A DNA stretch of 64,000 nt from Novosphingobium sp. G106 (lineage in GTDB: Bacteria > Pseudomonadota > Alphaproteobacteria > Sphingomonadales > Sphingomonadaceae): positions 5,584,001 through 5,648,000 of the forward strand of contig NZ_JAHOOZ010000001.1 in assembly GCF_019075875.1 (NCBI RefSeq), in the 5' to 3' direction. Both the position numbers and the translations under genes were made by a program. Positions 19,576 through 28,075 of the stretch are shown one piece after another (position 1 is the first letter of the stretch; the number at the start of each line of letters is the position of its first letter). Below the pieces are notes generated by a model. It was not told the DNA's origin. It did no database searches and was given only the letters and a program-made list of their open reading frames with translations.

Positions 19576-20702
19576 TGCAGTCGATCGGACCCGTCCCCTT
19601 CGTCGATCTCTCGATTCAGTGGGATCAGATCGGGGCCGAAGTCATGCCCGACCTCGAGAAGCTGTTCCAGGCCAGCGCCTTCTGCCTTGGCCCCTGGGCC
19701 GTGGCGTTCGAGAAACAGGTCGCAGAATACCTCGGCGTCAAGCACGCGATAGCAGTTTCCAGTGGCAGCGCCGCGCTTCACGTCGCGACGATCGCCGCCG
19801 GCATCAAGCGCGGAGACAAGGTTCTCGTTCCTGCGCATACCTTCATCGGCACGATCTGGGGCCTGATCTACGAAGGTGCGATCCCGGTGTTCTGCGACGT
19901 CGAGGAAGCCACGGGCAACATCGACCTCACCGATGCCGAGCGTCGCATCGAAGACGGCGTGAAGGCGATCATCCCGGTCCATCTCTACGGCCAGCCGGTC
20001 GACGTCGCGGGCGTACTCGCCTTCGCCGAACGCCATGAGCTCACCGTCATCGAGGACTGCGCCCAGGCGATCGGCGCGCGCTTTCAGGGGCGCTCGCTCG
20101 GGACTTTCGGATCTATGGGGTGCTTCAGCTTCTACCCGGGCAAGAACCTTGGCGGCGCGGGTGAGGGCGGCCTCGTCATCACCAATGACGACGAAAAGGC
20201 CAAGGTCCTGCGCTCGCTGCGCGAGCACGGCCAGGGTCCGCAGCGCTACGTCCACGAGCGTATCGGCTACAACTATCGCATGGATGGCATCCAGGCGCTG
20301 GTGCTGGGCCACAAGCTCAAGCGGCTCGACACCTGGACCGATCAGCGCCGCGCCATTGCCGCGCGCTATGCCGAAGCTCTGGCGGATACGCCGCTGCGGC
20401 TGCCCGCGGTGGTCCACGGCGATCACGTGCATCACCTCTATGTCGTGCGCGCGGACGACCGCGACGCGCTCAAGGCTTTCCTCGAAGAGCACGGCGTCTC
20501 GACCGGGCTCCACTATCCGATGCCGCTGTACAAGCAGCCCTGCCTCGAGGGCATCGCGTCGCCGTCTCCCGAGGGCTACCCGGTCACCGAGGACTGGGCC
20601 GGCAACGGGCTGTCGCTGCCGATGTTCGCCGGCATGACCACGCCGCAGCAAGACCGTGTGATCGACGCGATCCACGCCTATTTTGAGCAGGTGAAACCAT
20701 GA
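19569..20702 (+). CDS. DegT/DnrJ/EryC1/StrS-family sugar aminotransferase (second copy)
   Basis: 377 residues with a complete fold: [11 protein letters not shown] phosphate-binding turn, VPAHTFIGT, the [10 protein letters not shown] strand with the PLP Asp, and the lysine motif [16 protein letters not shown]. It is clearly different in sequence from the first copy, so it is not a recent duplicate. WbpE/WlbC-like enzymes of this type transfer an amine from glutamate to 3-keto sugars. Overlaps the acyltransferase upstream and the glycosyltransferase downstream (ATGA at 20699-20702). Confidence 0.9.
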   Translation: MLMQSIGPVPFVDLSIQWDQIGAEVMPDLEKLFQASAFCLGPWAVAFEKQVAEYLGVKHAIAVSSGSAALHVATIAAGIKRGDKVLVPAHTFIGTIWGLIYEGAIPVFCDVEEATGNIDLTDAERRIEDGVKAIIPVHLYGQPVDVAGVLAFAERHELTVIEDCAQAIGARFQGRSLGTFGSMGCFSFYPGKNLGGAGEGGLVITNDDEKAKVLRSLREHGQGPQRYVHERIGYNYRMDGIQALVLGHKLKRLDTWTDQRRAIAARYAEALADTPLRLPAVVHGDHVHHLYVVRADDRDALKAFLEEHGVSTGLHYPMPLYKQPCLEGIASPSPEGYPVTEDWAGNGLSLPMFAGMTTPQQDRVIDAIHAYFEQVKP

Positions 20703-22279
20703 CCGCTTCGCGTATGAAAATCCTCTGCGTCCGGGCACGGCCGAATGTCGCCAGCGCCGCGATCCACAACGCGGTGATCGACGAGTGGGTCGGAGCGCTG
20801 GCGCTGCATTGCGATGTCGAGACGATCGAGCAGGATTTCGATCTCGTCGAAGTCTACGAGCGGGTGAAGCCCGACCTGCTGCTATTCGATTCCATCAACT
20901 GGGGACGCCGGCACAGGTTGAACATCGCCAATATCGATGCCTATCCCGATTTGCCGCGCGCGCTATTCGCCAACAACGATCCGCACGATCCGATGCGACC
21001 GCTGATGATGGACATGCTGCCGACCTACGGTATCGACACCATCTTCTGCATGGGCCACGAGGCTCTCGAGCAGATGAACGAACTGCGGCGTTTCAATTGT
21101 TTCGTCCTGCCCAAGTTCGTCGATTCTGGCGTGTTCCGCGACTATGGCGAGGCCAAGTCGATCCCCGTCGCGATCATGAGCGCGCATCTGTTCCCGACCT
21201 TCTATCCCTGGCGGGCGCAGGTCACGCAAGAGATCCAGCATATCCTGCCGACGCTGCTCTACACGCATCCGGGCTATGCCAATGGCGGCCACAATCCCTT
21301 TGCGATCCAGGGCGAGAGCTACGCCCGGATGCTGTCGCGCAGCCAGTTTTGCGTCTCGGATACTACGGTCCTCGACTATGTCGTGCGCAAGCATCTGGAG
21401 ATCCCGGCCGCGGGATCGGTCCTGGTGTCGCCCGAGTGCGAAGCTCTTTCGGACTACGGCTTCGTCGACATGGAAAACTGCCTGTTGGGGCCGGCCGGCG
21501 CCGAACTCTACAAGAAGATCGTCGCCGTGGCGCGCGATCCGCAGCTCTATGAACAGATCCGCGCGAACGGCCATGCGCTGGTCCATGCGCGCTATACACG
21601 CCAGGCCTGGACCCACATCCTTGACTGGTATGCCTGCCGCAGAGCGCTGAAGCCTGGTGAGAAGGTCCAGCAGGAGGGCGTGTTCGGCAGGTTCAAGGCC
21701 GTGCCCGACATTGCGCAGGTGCCGACGATCGCCGATTTCACGGTTCGCGACAATCCTATGGCAGTCCGGCTGCGTGCAGCTCGCGAGGCCCTGCTGAGCG
21801 GGAGCGATCTCGCCCCGGCGGTTGACGGTCTGCGCGAGGTGATGAGCTGGGTTGGTCATGTCGGGGAGCCCTGGTTCATGATGGGCGTGATCTCCTTTGC
21901 GCTCGGCGATCTGGACAACGCCCGAACCTGGCTGCTGCAGCGTTGCGGTGCCCAGGGACAGGAGGACGCCAGTTTGGGACTGCTCGATCCCTGCGAGATC
22001 GCCTGGCTCATGCTCGTCGCCTACCTTACCGCCGACGACGTGCTGTTACGGCAGATGTCGCATGCCGCTGCGACAACCTCGCACTTGAGCATTCGGCGCG
22101 TGCAGTGGCTGATCGACGGTGGTGCGCCCGTCGCGGATATTGCCGAGGCTGGACTGGACAGACCGCGCCCGGACGACCGCCTGTCGATCCATTGGCTGGG
22201 TGATGAGGATTTCGATGCATGGTTCGGGCTGATCCACGCAGGTCTCAGCGCCCATGCCGGCGCGGCGCAGGCAGCCTGA
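20699..22279 (+). CDS. CgeB-like GT-B glycosyltransferase with C-terminal extension
   Basis: A 526-residue protein. Residues 1-330 fit a GT-B/CgeB-like glycosyltransferase: Rossmann-like start MKILCVRARPNVASAA, DLLLFDSINW, PHDPMRPL, and a donor-site-like region SQFCVSDTTVLDYVVRKHLE followed by LVSPECEAL. The last 170 residues are helical and TPR-like. It overlaps the second aminotransferase and ends the cluster, so it probably transfers the amino sugar made by the upstream enzymes to a protein or surface glycan. No membrane segment. A TPR-like tail suggests a protein acceptor; this is inference. Confidence 0.72.
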   Translation: MTASRMKILCVRARPNVASAAIHNAVIDEWVGALALHCDVETIEQDFDLVEVYERVKPDLLLFDSINWGRRHRLNIANIDAYPDLPRALFANNDPHDPMRPLMMDMLPTYGIDTIFCMGHEALEQMNELRRFNCFVLPKFVDSGVFRDYGEAKSIPVAIMSAHLFPTFYPWRAQVTQEIQHILPTLLYTHPGYANGGHNPFAIQGESYARMLSRSQFCVSDTTVLDYVVRKHLEIPAAGSVLVSPECEALSDYGFVDMENCLLGPAGAELYKKIVAVARDPQLYEQIRANGHALVHARYTRQAWTHILDWYACRRALKPGEKVQQEGVFGRFKAVPDIAQVPTIADFTVRDNPMAVRLRAAREALLSGSDLAPAVDGLREVMSWVGHVGEPWFMMGVISFALGDLDNARTWLLQRCGAQGQEDASLGLLDPCEIAWLMLVAYLTADDVLLRQMSHAAATTSHLSIRRVQWLIDGGAPVADIAEAGLDRPRPDDRLSIHWLGDEDFDAWFGLIHAGLSAHAGAAQAA

Positions 22280-22532
22280 CGGTCCTCGTCTGTCGCGCTC
22301 CGGCTGGTAAACACCCTGGAGGTGCGTTCACGAGGAAACGTGCAGTCTCGCAAGACTTCGCGAACGCTGGATAGAGCCTGTTCGAGCTGAACCGACGGCA
22401 CGGTCTTCGTGCTGCCTTCCAGCCATTGCCGGAACAGGGCGGAGCCGACCGGCGATGGCATTATGGTCGTGCGGCTAGCGCGCCGTGTGAAGGTTCATTG
22501 CGCTCGCGGCGCTTCCCGGGCTAGCGGGCTTC
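22280..22532. other. Intergenic region
   Basis: About 250 bases after the glycan cluster. No clear terminator hairpin and no supported gene. Should hold the promoter of the phosphotransferase-like gene. Confidence 0.4.
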
Positions 22533-23831
22533 ATGGCAGAAACCACGATCATAGATTGGGCGCGAGGCGACATGTTCGGTCTCGACTTTCCCACGCATCC
22601 CGAAGCGCTGAAATCCGTCGGACCCGAATTCCTCACGCGCGCTTTCCGCACGAGTGGCACGCTCGGTGAGGACAACAGGGTCGCGCGGATCACCGGTTTC
22701 GACGAATGGACGTTGGGCGGCACCGGCGTCAAAGCGCTGCTTTCGGTTGCCTACGAACGCGATGCGCCGGGCCTGTCGCGCGACCTGTTCGTGAAGTTTT
22801 CGCGCAATTTCGCAGACAGCGTGCGCGATAGCGGCCGCTATCATATGCCGCCGGAAGTGCGGCTCGCGAATGTATCGCGCAATCCCGACTTTCCGGTCGT
22901 CGTGCCGAAATGCTTCTATGCCGACATCGAGCAGGACACGCTGACCGGCATCATCATCACCGAACGCATCCCCTACGGCCAAGGCGCCGTCGAACCGCAT
23001 CATCCCAAATGCATGGATCAGCTACTGCCCGATCCGCTCGCGCATTACAGCGCCCTGGTCTCGAATCTGGCGCGGCTGTCGGGAGTGCACAAATCGGGCC
23101 GGCTCGGCGACCTCGTCGAGCGCTATTTCCCGCTCGATCCGGACCGGCTGGTCGCGGGGCGCGCGCGTTTCGAGGGGCCGCTGCTTGCCAAAAGGATCGG
23201 CCGTCTGGCGGAATTCCTGCTGCAGTATCCCCATCTGGCGCCGGTACACATCGCCGATCGGGCCTTCCTCGACCGCTTCTGCGCCGATGCATCGCTGGCG
23301 GTCGAACGGCAGGAGGAGATCTGGCGGTTCCTCTATTCGCGGCCCGACATGCTGGCGCTCTGCCACATGAACGCGAACATCGACAACGCCTGGTTCTGGC
23401 GGGAACCGGACGGCGCGCTCCGGGCCGGTCTGATCGATTGGGGCAGCGTCGGGCAGATGTCGGTCGCTTCCTCGATCTGGGGCTGCATCGGCGCGGCGGA
23501 GCCCGAGACGCATGATCGACATCTCGACGAACTGCTCGATCTGTTCGTCGCCGAATATGCCGGCGCGGGAGGACCGATCCTCGATCGACGCGATCTTGCG
23601 CAGCATCTGGAAATGCATGTGGTGATGTCGGCGCTCCACATGACGACGGCGCCGCCGGCCATCCTGCGCGAAGTGCCCGATCCGGGAGCGGTCGCCGACC
23701 GCTACGATCCGATCTTCACGGCGAACGAAACCGCGCGTGTGCAACTGAAAATCACCATTTCGTTGTTGAACATGTGGCAGCGCCGCGATCTTGGTCGGCA
23801 TCTGCGCGCGGATGCGGCCTGGCGGCGTTAG
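22533..23831 (+). CDS. Aminoglycoside-phosphotransferase-like (CHK kinase-like) protein
   Basis: A 432-residue protein of the APH/choline-kinase-like fold. An N-terminal lobe with KFSRNF could supply the ATP lysine. The helix ICSITERIPYG-type hinge reads as IIITERIPYGQG. The catalytic loop is CHMNANIDNAWF and the metal motif is GLIDWGSV. In the usual HxDxxxxN loop the Asp is here Asn (His-Met-Asn), while the final Asn and the metal Asp are kept. That could mean low or altered kinase activity. The ribosome-binding site is weak. It precedes a SnoaL-like gene and may be part of a catabolic unit. Confidence 0.7.
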   Translation: MAETTIIDWARGDMFGLDFPTHPEALKSVGPEFLTRAFRTSGTLGEDNRVARITGFDEWTLGGTGVKALLSVAYERDAPGLSRDLFVKFSRNFADSVRDSGRYHMPPEVRLANVSRNPDFPVVVPKCFYADIEQDTLTGIIITERIPYGQGAVEPHHPKCMDQLLPDPLAHYSALVSNLARLSGVHKSGRLGDLVERYFPLDPDRLVAGRARFEGPLLAKRIGRLAEFLLQYPHLAPVHIADRAFLDRFCADASLAVERQEEIWRFLYSRPDMLALCHMNANIDNAWFWREPDGALRAGLIDWGSVGQMSVASSIWGCIGAAEPETHDRHLDELLDLFVAEYAGAGGPILDRRDLAQHLEMHVVMSALHMTTAPPAILREVPDPGAVADRYDPIFTANETARVQLKITISLLNMWQRRDLGRHLRADAAWRR

Positions 23832-23942
23832 GGAGAGAACAAACGGAGGCGAGGCAGCGATTCCGGCCTTGTGTTCGGACAGGGAAAGCTAGCATCCTGC
23901 CGCGGCTGACCGGCACGCTCAAAAACAAGAGGAGAGGGCAGG

Positions 23943-24473
23943 ATGCAGACCGAGAATCCCGTATCGAACGCGGAAATGCGCGCGCTGCTCGACAAGCAAG
24001 CGATCAGCGAGGCGCTCTACACCTATTGCCGCGCGGTCGACCGGGCGGATCATGAACTCGGCTATTCTGTCTGGCACGACGATGCCGAGGCCGACTATGG
24101 CAGCATCTACAAGGGCACCGGGCGTGGCGCGATGGGCTACATCTGCGACTCCTCGCTCAAGGGCATCGTGCATTCGCACCAGATCACCAACATCCTCATC
24201 GAGCTCGATAGCGACCGTGCCCTGAGCGAGGCCTACGTGACCTCGGCGATGCGTATGATGCACGACGGCCAACTCATGCAGATCAACACCCGCGGTCGCT
24301 ATCTCGACCGCTGGACGCGCCAGGACGGCCGGTGGCTTATCATCCGGCGCGTATTCGCCCACGATCTCGATGAGATCCGCGCCGTGACGCCGGGCTATAT
24401 CACCCCGACCTTCACGTTGGATCGCAACGATCCGTCCTATGCCCTGTTCGAGGGCGGTCACGGCAAGGGCTAA
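23943..24473 (+). CDS. SnoaL-like / NTF2-fold protein
   Basis: A 176-residue cone-shaped-barrel protein of the SnoaL type. The opening helix reads LLDKQAISEALYTYCRAVDR, followed by strands with TRGRYLDRWTRQDGRWLIIR. Such proteins are isomerases, dehydratases or cyclases, or act as small-molecule binders in polyketide, steroid and aromatic pathways. An excellent AGGAGAGGG site precedes the ATG. It is followed after only a few bases by a truncated dehydrogenase, so its original operon has been cut. Confidence 0.82.
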   Translation: MQTENPVSNAEMRALLDKQAISEALYTYCRAVDRADHELGYSVWHDDAEADYGSIYKGTGRGAMGYICDSSLKGIVHSHQITNILIELDSDRALSEAYVTSAMRMMHDGQLMQINTRGRYLDRWTRQDGRWLIIRRVFAHDLDEIRAVTPGYITPTFTLDRNDPSYALFEGGHGKG

Positions 24474-24480
24474 CGGAAGA

Positions 24481-24600
24481 GGGAAGGCCCTGCGTGTCGC
24501 CCGGATAGGCCTCGGCCATATGGGCTTGCCCACGTCCAAGATGGTCGTCGCTGGCGGCCACGAGGTGCGTGGCTACGATGCCAAAGCGCTTGAACCCTGA
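24481..24600 (+). pseudogene. N-terminal stub of a 3-hydroxyisobutyrate dehydrogenase-like gene
   Basis: The frame encodes LRVARIGLGHMGLPTSKMVV, then AGGHEVRGYDA, the complete first Rossmann motif of the 6-phosphogluconate/3-hydroxyisobutyrate dehydrogenase family, and stops at TGA 24598-24600 after about 38 residues. A GAGGGAAGG site lies upstream, with CTG at the expected start codon. The other 250 residues of such an enzyme are missing. The break coincides with the beginning of the opposite-strand quorum-sensing block, so it may mark an insertion or deletion boundary. Confidence 0.65.
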
Positions 24601-24616
24601 TGGCCGCATTGGGAGA

Positions 24617-24877
24617 TCAGAATGGCGGCCGACCATACTTGCCGGAAAACAGCTCTGCGGCCATCGCATCCATTTCGGCAAAGTCTTCGTCCGGACGAAA
24701 GAGGGAGGCGGCCGATGGCGCTTTCCTCTCCAGCTCTTCGCGAGCTGTGTCGATCGCTTGCGCTACCGAAATGGCGGCCATCGTGCACCCCATAAGGTCG
24801 AGCGATTTCAGACACAGTTGCAACTGGAGAAATGTCGATTGCGCCAGATAGCTGCCGACGTCATGAAGGTTGTCCAT
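24617..24877 (-). CDS. Small hypothetical protein at the end of the QS block
   Basis: About 86 residues from the ATG at 24877 (a TTG start at 24919 is also possible, giving 100). The sequence is helical (FLQLQLCLKSLDLMGCTMAA, then AIDTAREELERKAPSAASLF) and has no signal peptide. I do not recognise a family. It is the last minus-strand frame after the winged-helix regulator, 140 bases downstream of it, and could be co-transcribed. Existence as a gene is uncertain because the ribosome-binding site is poor. Confidence 0.45.
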   Translation of the reverse strand: MDNLHDVGSYLAQSTFLQLQLCLKSLDLMGCTMAAISVAQAIDTAREELERKAPSAASLFRPDEDFAEMDAMAAELFSGKYGRPPF

Positions 24878-25020
24878 GCACTCATCCACTCTGGGGACGG
24901 CCAAATCCGTTTGGACCAAGCTACAAATCAGTATGGCATCAAGTGCTGGGAGCCTAGCTCAAAAAAGATGCTTAGACGAGCAACGAAAAGCTCCCATTTG
25001 CATCCATTTACGGGTTTTCG

Positions 25021-25569
25021 TCATCGCCAGAACGCCTCCCAAACGTCAGCCAGGTACTCACGCACCATATCTGCCCCAAGACCGGTCAGAGCGATGTTGT
25101 TCACCCGGTGGTCGCCGTCCGCTTTCGTGCGGGTGACAAGACCTCGGGCCTCGAGAACCGAAATCCAGCGCAGGGCCGTGGTTGGCGGAACGCCCGAAGC
25201 GATGCAGGCGCTGGTCGTGCTGATGAGATGTCTGCGAGAATGCTGAATGAAGAGATCGAGCAAGAGATCCCAGCCCGGTTCTCCCAGCAGATCCTGAGGA
25301 AAGAAATGGGCCCTGCGCTGCCGCGAGCGATAGAGCGATTCTGCGAAGTCGATGAGATGAGCGTCACCCGATCCCGCAAGGTTTGACGGCGTCTCCTGAT
25401 CGCGGATGGAATTTTCGGCCTCGGGCGCCGACATCGGAAGGGCCGGTTGGGCATCGTCGCTGCCGTCGCTGGAGCCTGGAATATCGTCTGGCGCTTTACC
25501 CGCGGACAGGATCCGATCAGCGTCTCCATCCAAGCCGGTGGCGGTGATTTTGAGGAAATTATGAGTCAT
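25021..25569 (-). CDS. Winged-helix (MarR-like) transcriptional regulator
   Basis: About 182 residues. The first 85 are low-complexity and acidic/Ser-rich. The C-terminal 100 form a winged helix: DLLLDLFIQHSRRHLISTTS, then SGVPPTTALRWISVLEARGL as recognition helix and TRTKADGDHRVNNIALTGLG as the wing. GAGGTG lies before the ATG at 25569; a GTG three codons earlier is also in frame. It follows phyH by about 50 bases in the same direction and is probably regulated with the QS genes, perhaps as a downstream regulator. Confidence 0.75.
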   Translation of the reverse strand: MTHNFLKITATGLDGDADRILSAGKAPDDIPGSSDGSDDAQPALPMSAPEAENSIRDQETPSNLAGSGDAHLIDFAESLYRSRQRRAHFFPQDLLGEPGWDLLLDLFIQHSRRHLISTTSACIASGVPPTTALRWISVLEARGLVTRTKADGDHRVNNIALTGLGADMVREYLADVWEAFWR

Positions 25570-25619
25570 CTTGTTCACCTCGGTGATTGCGGCGGCAGGG
25601 ATGCCGCCGCCGCATCATT

Positions 25620-26516
25620 TCAAGCCACGGGCGACAGTTTGCCTGCGCGGTAGTCCTCGATCATCTCGACCTGATCCGGCCGAAGTTCGTCGATAGCGCC
25701 CAGGAAATCCGGGACCCGCCCGCGCAGCAGCAGCGATGGGCACTGGCCGTCGTAATTGTTGAGGTTCGGCTGATCCTGCCGGTAGCCCACGAGCTTCGCC
25801 AAAGCCGGCGAGAAGTTGCGCGCTACGGCCGGCGGATAGGCAAGCCACTGGTTTTCGTACGGCTTCAGCCATCCCAGACAGTAGCCGACGATCATGCCGC
25901 GGCGGATCATCCGGCTGCTGTTATGGCCGCCCCGGTGCAAGACGGACCCGACGTAAAGCAGCGCGTCACCTGGCTCCATCTCGATGTCGACCGATTCCTC
26001 GTCGGGCAGCAGGACCTCCTCGTGGTGGTTGCTGCCCGGCCAGAGGTTCGTCGCGCCATTCGCCCGCGTATATTCGGTGAACGGCCACATCACGTTGATG
26101 CTGAATTCGGCCGCCTTGGCGCAGTCCCAGATGCTGTCGTCGCGGTGGGGTACCTGCGACAGCGAACCGGGGTGCATTTCCAGCGCCTGTGTCAGGTTGA
26201 GCTGGATCTCACCGTGATCGCGAATGAGCACGCGGCGAACGATGGCCATGATCTCTTCGTGCTGGACGAGTTCCGCGGATCGAGGAGCACGGGTCAGAAC
26301 CTGGCCAAAGCGCTTGGTGAATTCGCCGTAGAAATTGCCCTTGCTGAACGGCGTCTTCTCGAACCGCTGCCGAGTAACGTCGTCGAGTCCGCCGATCAAC
26401 GACGGGTCTGCGGCACCTCGCATGATCAGGTAACCGTCACGCTGCAGTTGCTCGGCCTGCTCGGCGATCCTGACTTCGTGGATCTCGGCGGCGAGGGACG
26501 GGGAAAAGAGGTTCAT
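25620..26516 (-). CDS. phyH: Phytanoyl-CoA dioxygenase (PhyH) family protein
   Basis: A 298-residue Fe(II)/2-oxoglutarate-dependent oxygenase. The iron-binding facial triad is visible as His-x-Asp in VPHRDDSIWD and the distal His in VLHRGGHNSS; an Arg that would hold 2-oxoglutarate follows in RMIRRG. GGAGGA lies before the ATG. It starts 48 bases after luxI on the same strand. I recall phyH-type genes as frequent neighbours of luxI in Sphingomonadaceae, which suggests a conserved QS-linked hydroxylation, perhaps of the signal or of a QS-controlled metabolite. Substrate unknown. Confidence 0.88.
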   Translation of the reverse strand: MNLFSPSLAAEIHEVRIAEQAEQLQRDGYLIMRGAADPSLIGGLDDVTRQRFEKTPFSKGNFYGEFTKRFGQVLTRAPRSAELVQHEEIMAIVRRVLIRDHGEIQLNLTQALEMHPGSLSQVPHRDDSIWDCAKAAEFSINVMWPFTEYTRANGATNLWPGSNHHEEVLLPDEESVDIEMEPGDALLYVGSVLHRGGHNSSRMIRRGMIVGYCLGWLKPYENQWLAYPPAVARNFSPALAKLVGYRQDQPNLNNYDGQCPSLLLRGRVPDFLGAIDELRPDQVEMIEDYRAGKLSPVA

Positions 26517-26564
26517 GAGAATATCCTCCGATTTGGGTGTTTGGGGCTGCCGGCGGGGCTGAGT

Positions 26565-27191
26565 TCAGGCCGCGGCCGCGAATTCGATCTCTTCGATCCT
26601 GAGACCGCTGGTCTGGTAGGTTCCCGCCTCGCGCAGCAGCTCGATGGTATGGGGCTCGATGTGGATCATCATCGCGCAGACCATCTCGCCGCCGACGATT
26701 TGCGGCATGCCGAGCGGTCTGCATCGCCAGCCCAAGGCCAGGGTCTGGGTGAGCCAGTGCATGCTCGTGACGGCGGTGTACGTGGATATCCCGGTCAGCA
26801 GCCCATATTCGACCAGCGCCGTGACGAGCCGGTGGAATACGAGCCGCCGCTCTGCGCTCTTGAGCCTGCGTGACAGGCAAAGGCGGGTGATCTCCCGAAT
26901 CTCGGGGCCGGAAGGTACGCCCTCCTCGCACAGGTTTGCGAACAAATTGCCCAGGATATGCGGGCGTTCCGTGGGCAGGAGACGCATCGAACCGAGATGC
27001 TCTTGCGTCTTGGCGTCGCAGACTACGAGATATTCCGCGTAATCGTTGTCGAAAGCGTCGATTTCGAGATCGCCGGCGGGAGGCAGGTCCCATTTGAGCT
27101 GATCGATGAAGACGCGCTTTCGGTCGCGGTGCATCGCTTCGATCTCTGCCGCATAAGCAGATCTGTTTCGGGATGTGACGAGCAGAACCAT
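26565..27191 (-). CDS. luxI: Acyl-homoserine-lactone synthase (LuxI family)
   Basis: Makes an N-acyl-homoserine lactone from S-adenosylmethionine and an acyl-ACP. The 208 residues carry the invariant N-terminal residues in RKRVFIDQLKWDLP (Arg, Phe, Trp), the acidic pair in EIDAFDNDYAEYL, GSMRLLPTERPH, and the Glu/Arg pair in GPEIREITRLCLS. Slightly short C-terminus but complete. It lies 54 bases behind luxR, same strand. The ribosome-binding site GGAGGG is inside a predicted hairpin (27197-27220), so translation may be controlled. Confidence 0.92.
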   Translation of the reverse strand: MVLLVTSRNRSAYAAEIEAMHRDRKRVFIDQLKWDLPPAGDLEIDAFDNDYAEYLVVCDAKTQEHLGSMRLLPTERPHILGNLFANLCEEGVPSGPEIREITRLCLSRRLKSAERRLVFHRLVTALVEYGLLTGISTYTAVTSMHWLTQTLALGWRCRPLGMPQIVGGEMVCAMMIHIEPHTIELLREAGTYQTSGLRIEEIEFAAAA

Positions 27192-27196
27192 TCGAC

Positions 27197-27220
27197 TCCC
27201 TCCTCTTTTTTGAGAAGGGA
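27197..27220 (-). promoter_or_regulatory. Hairpin that buries the luxI ribosome-binding site
   Basis: On the mRNA strand TCCCTTCTC, then AAAAAA, then GAGGAGGGA pair over nine positions (one G-U). The right arm is the Shine-Dalgarno sequence of luxI, six bases before the ATG at 27191. The stem would hide the ribosome-binding site. There is no T-run after it, so it is not a usual terminator for luxR. Confidence 0.55.
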
Positions 27221-27245
27221 AGTTTGAATCAGCGAAGCGCCTGGT

Positions 27246-28025
27246 TCATCCCTGCAAAAGGGGGGGTATTTCGGACCCGATCGCGTCGGAAAGGGTGAGA
27301 TAGCCGTCGTGGACGGCATGGAATGCCAGCTGGATGCGGCGCGAGACGCCGTAGCGGTCGCAGGCGTCCTCGATATATTCGTTGATCGTCGCCGGCTTGA
27401 GACCCAGCTGCGCCGCGATCTCCTTGTCCGATTTGCCGCGGGCGATCAGCGCAACGCATTCGATCTGACGTGTGGTCAGCTTGGGCCTTGCCTGATCCGC
27501 GCTGCTGATCCTTCGCAGCACGAGCTTGCGCGCCGCTTGGAAGGCATAGCTTCCCACCAGCTGTGCCATCGGGATATTCTCGCGGGGGATCAGCCTGCTT
27601 CCGGCCATCGCGAAATTGCAGGAGCCATTGGCCTCGCCCGGCACGTGAGCCGGGACCGTGAACCCATCGCCCAACCCTTCTCGCCGAACGCGCAGCAGAA
27701 TTTCTTTGTGCTTGTTGGTAAGCTTGATCATCGAAGGGACTTCGGACCAGGCAAAGCCGACATTGGTCAAATGGCTGGCGATCAGCATGGGATCATCGGC
27801 GTAAAGGCCGGTGTTTACGAACACTTCAGCCCAATGACGCGGATAATTCTCCAGCCACAAGGCCGTGTCGATGCCCTTGGCGCGTATGTCAACGTGATGA
27901 ATTAGTGCGAAATAGTCAAAACCCATATCGCGCGTGATCTGCTCCATCAGGAGCGATAGGCCCTGCGTCGTTTTTACGCGACCCGACTGATCGATGAAAT
28001 TTTGAACCTCGCTGAGTTGACCCAT
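27246..28025 (-). CDS. luxR: LuxR-family quorum-sensing regulator
   Basis: A 259-residue transcription factor. The N-terminal autoinducer-binding domain shows the expected aromatic/acidic pocket (ENYPRHWAEVF, then GLYADDPMLIAS, then a Trp in FAWSEV). The C-terminal LuxR helix-turn-helix reads LTTRQIECVALIARGKSDKE, IAAQLGLKPATINEYI. AGGTGG lies before the ATG. It is the first gene of the minus-strand block luxR-luxI-phyH-regulator. A CGTAAGT/ACTTACG inverted repeat lies 51-81 bases upstream of its start and could be its own or another regulator's operator. Confidence 0.92.
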   Translation of the reverse strand: MGQLSEVQNFIDQSGRVKTTQGLSLLMEQITRDMGFDYFALIHHVDIRAKGIDTALWLENYPRHWAEVFVNTGLYADDPMLIASHLTNVGFAWSEVPSMIKLTNKHKEILLRVRREGLGDGFTVPAHVPGEANGSCNFAMAGSRLIPRENIPMAQLVGSYAFQAARKLVLRRISSADQARPKLTTRQIECVALIARGKSDKEIAAQLGLKPATINEYIEDACDRYGVSRRIQLAFHAVHDGYLTLSDAIGSEIPPLLQG

Positions 28026-28075
28026 ATTCCACCTATCGGAGGGTGATCCCTCTCTGAGCGACTCGAACGGTATAT

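Noticed and set aside
22409..22669. Plus-strand open frame before the phosphotransferase-like gene
   Set aside because: It overlaps the true gene start in another frame, and the translation is Arg/Ala-rich without features.
25587..26873. Plus-strand open frame opposite phyH and luxI
   Set aside because: Both minus-strand genes have catalytic motifs and ribosome-binding sites; the plus-strand frame is a shadow.
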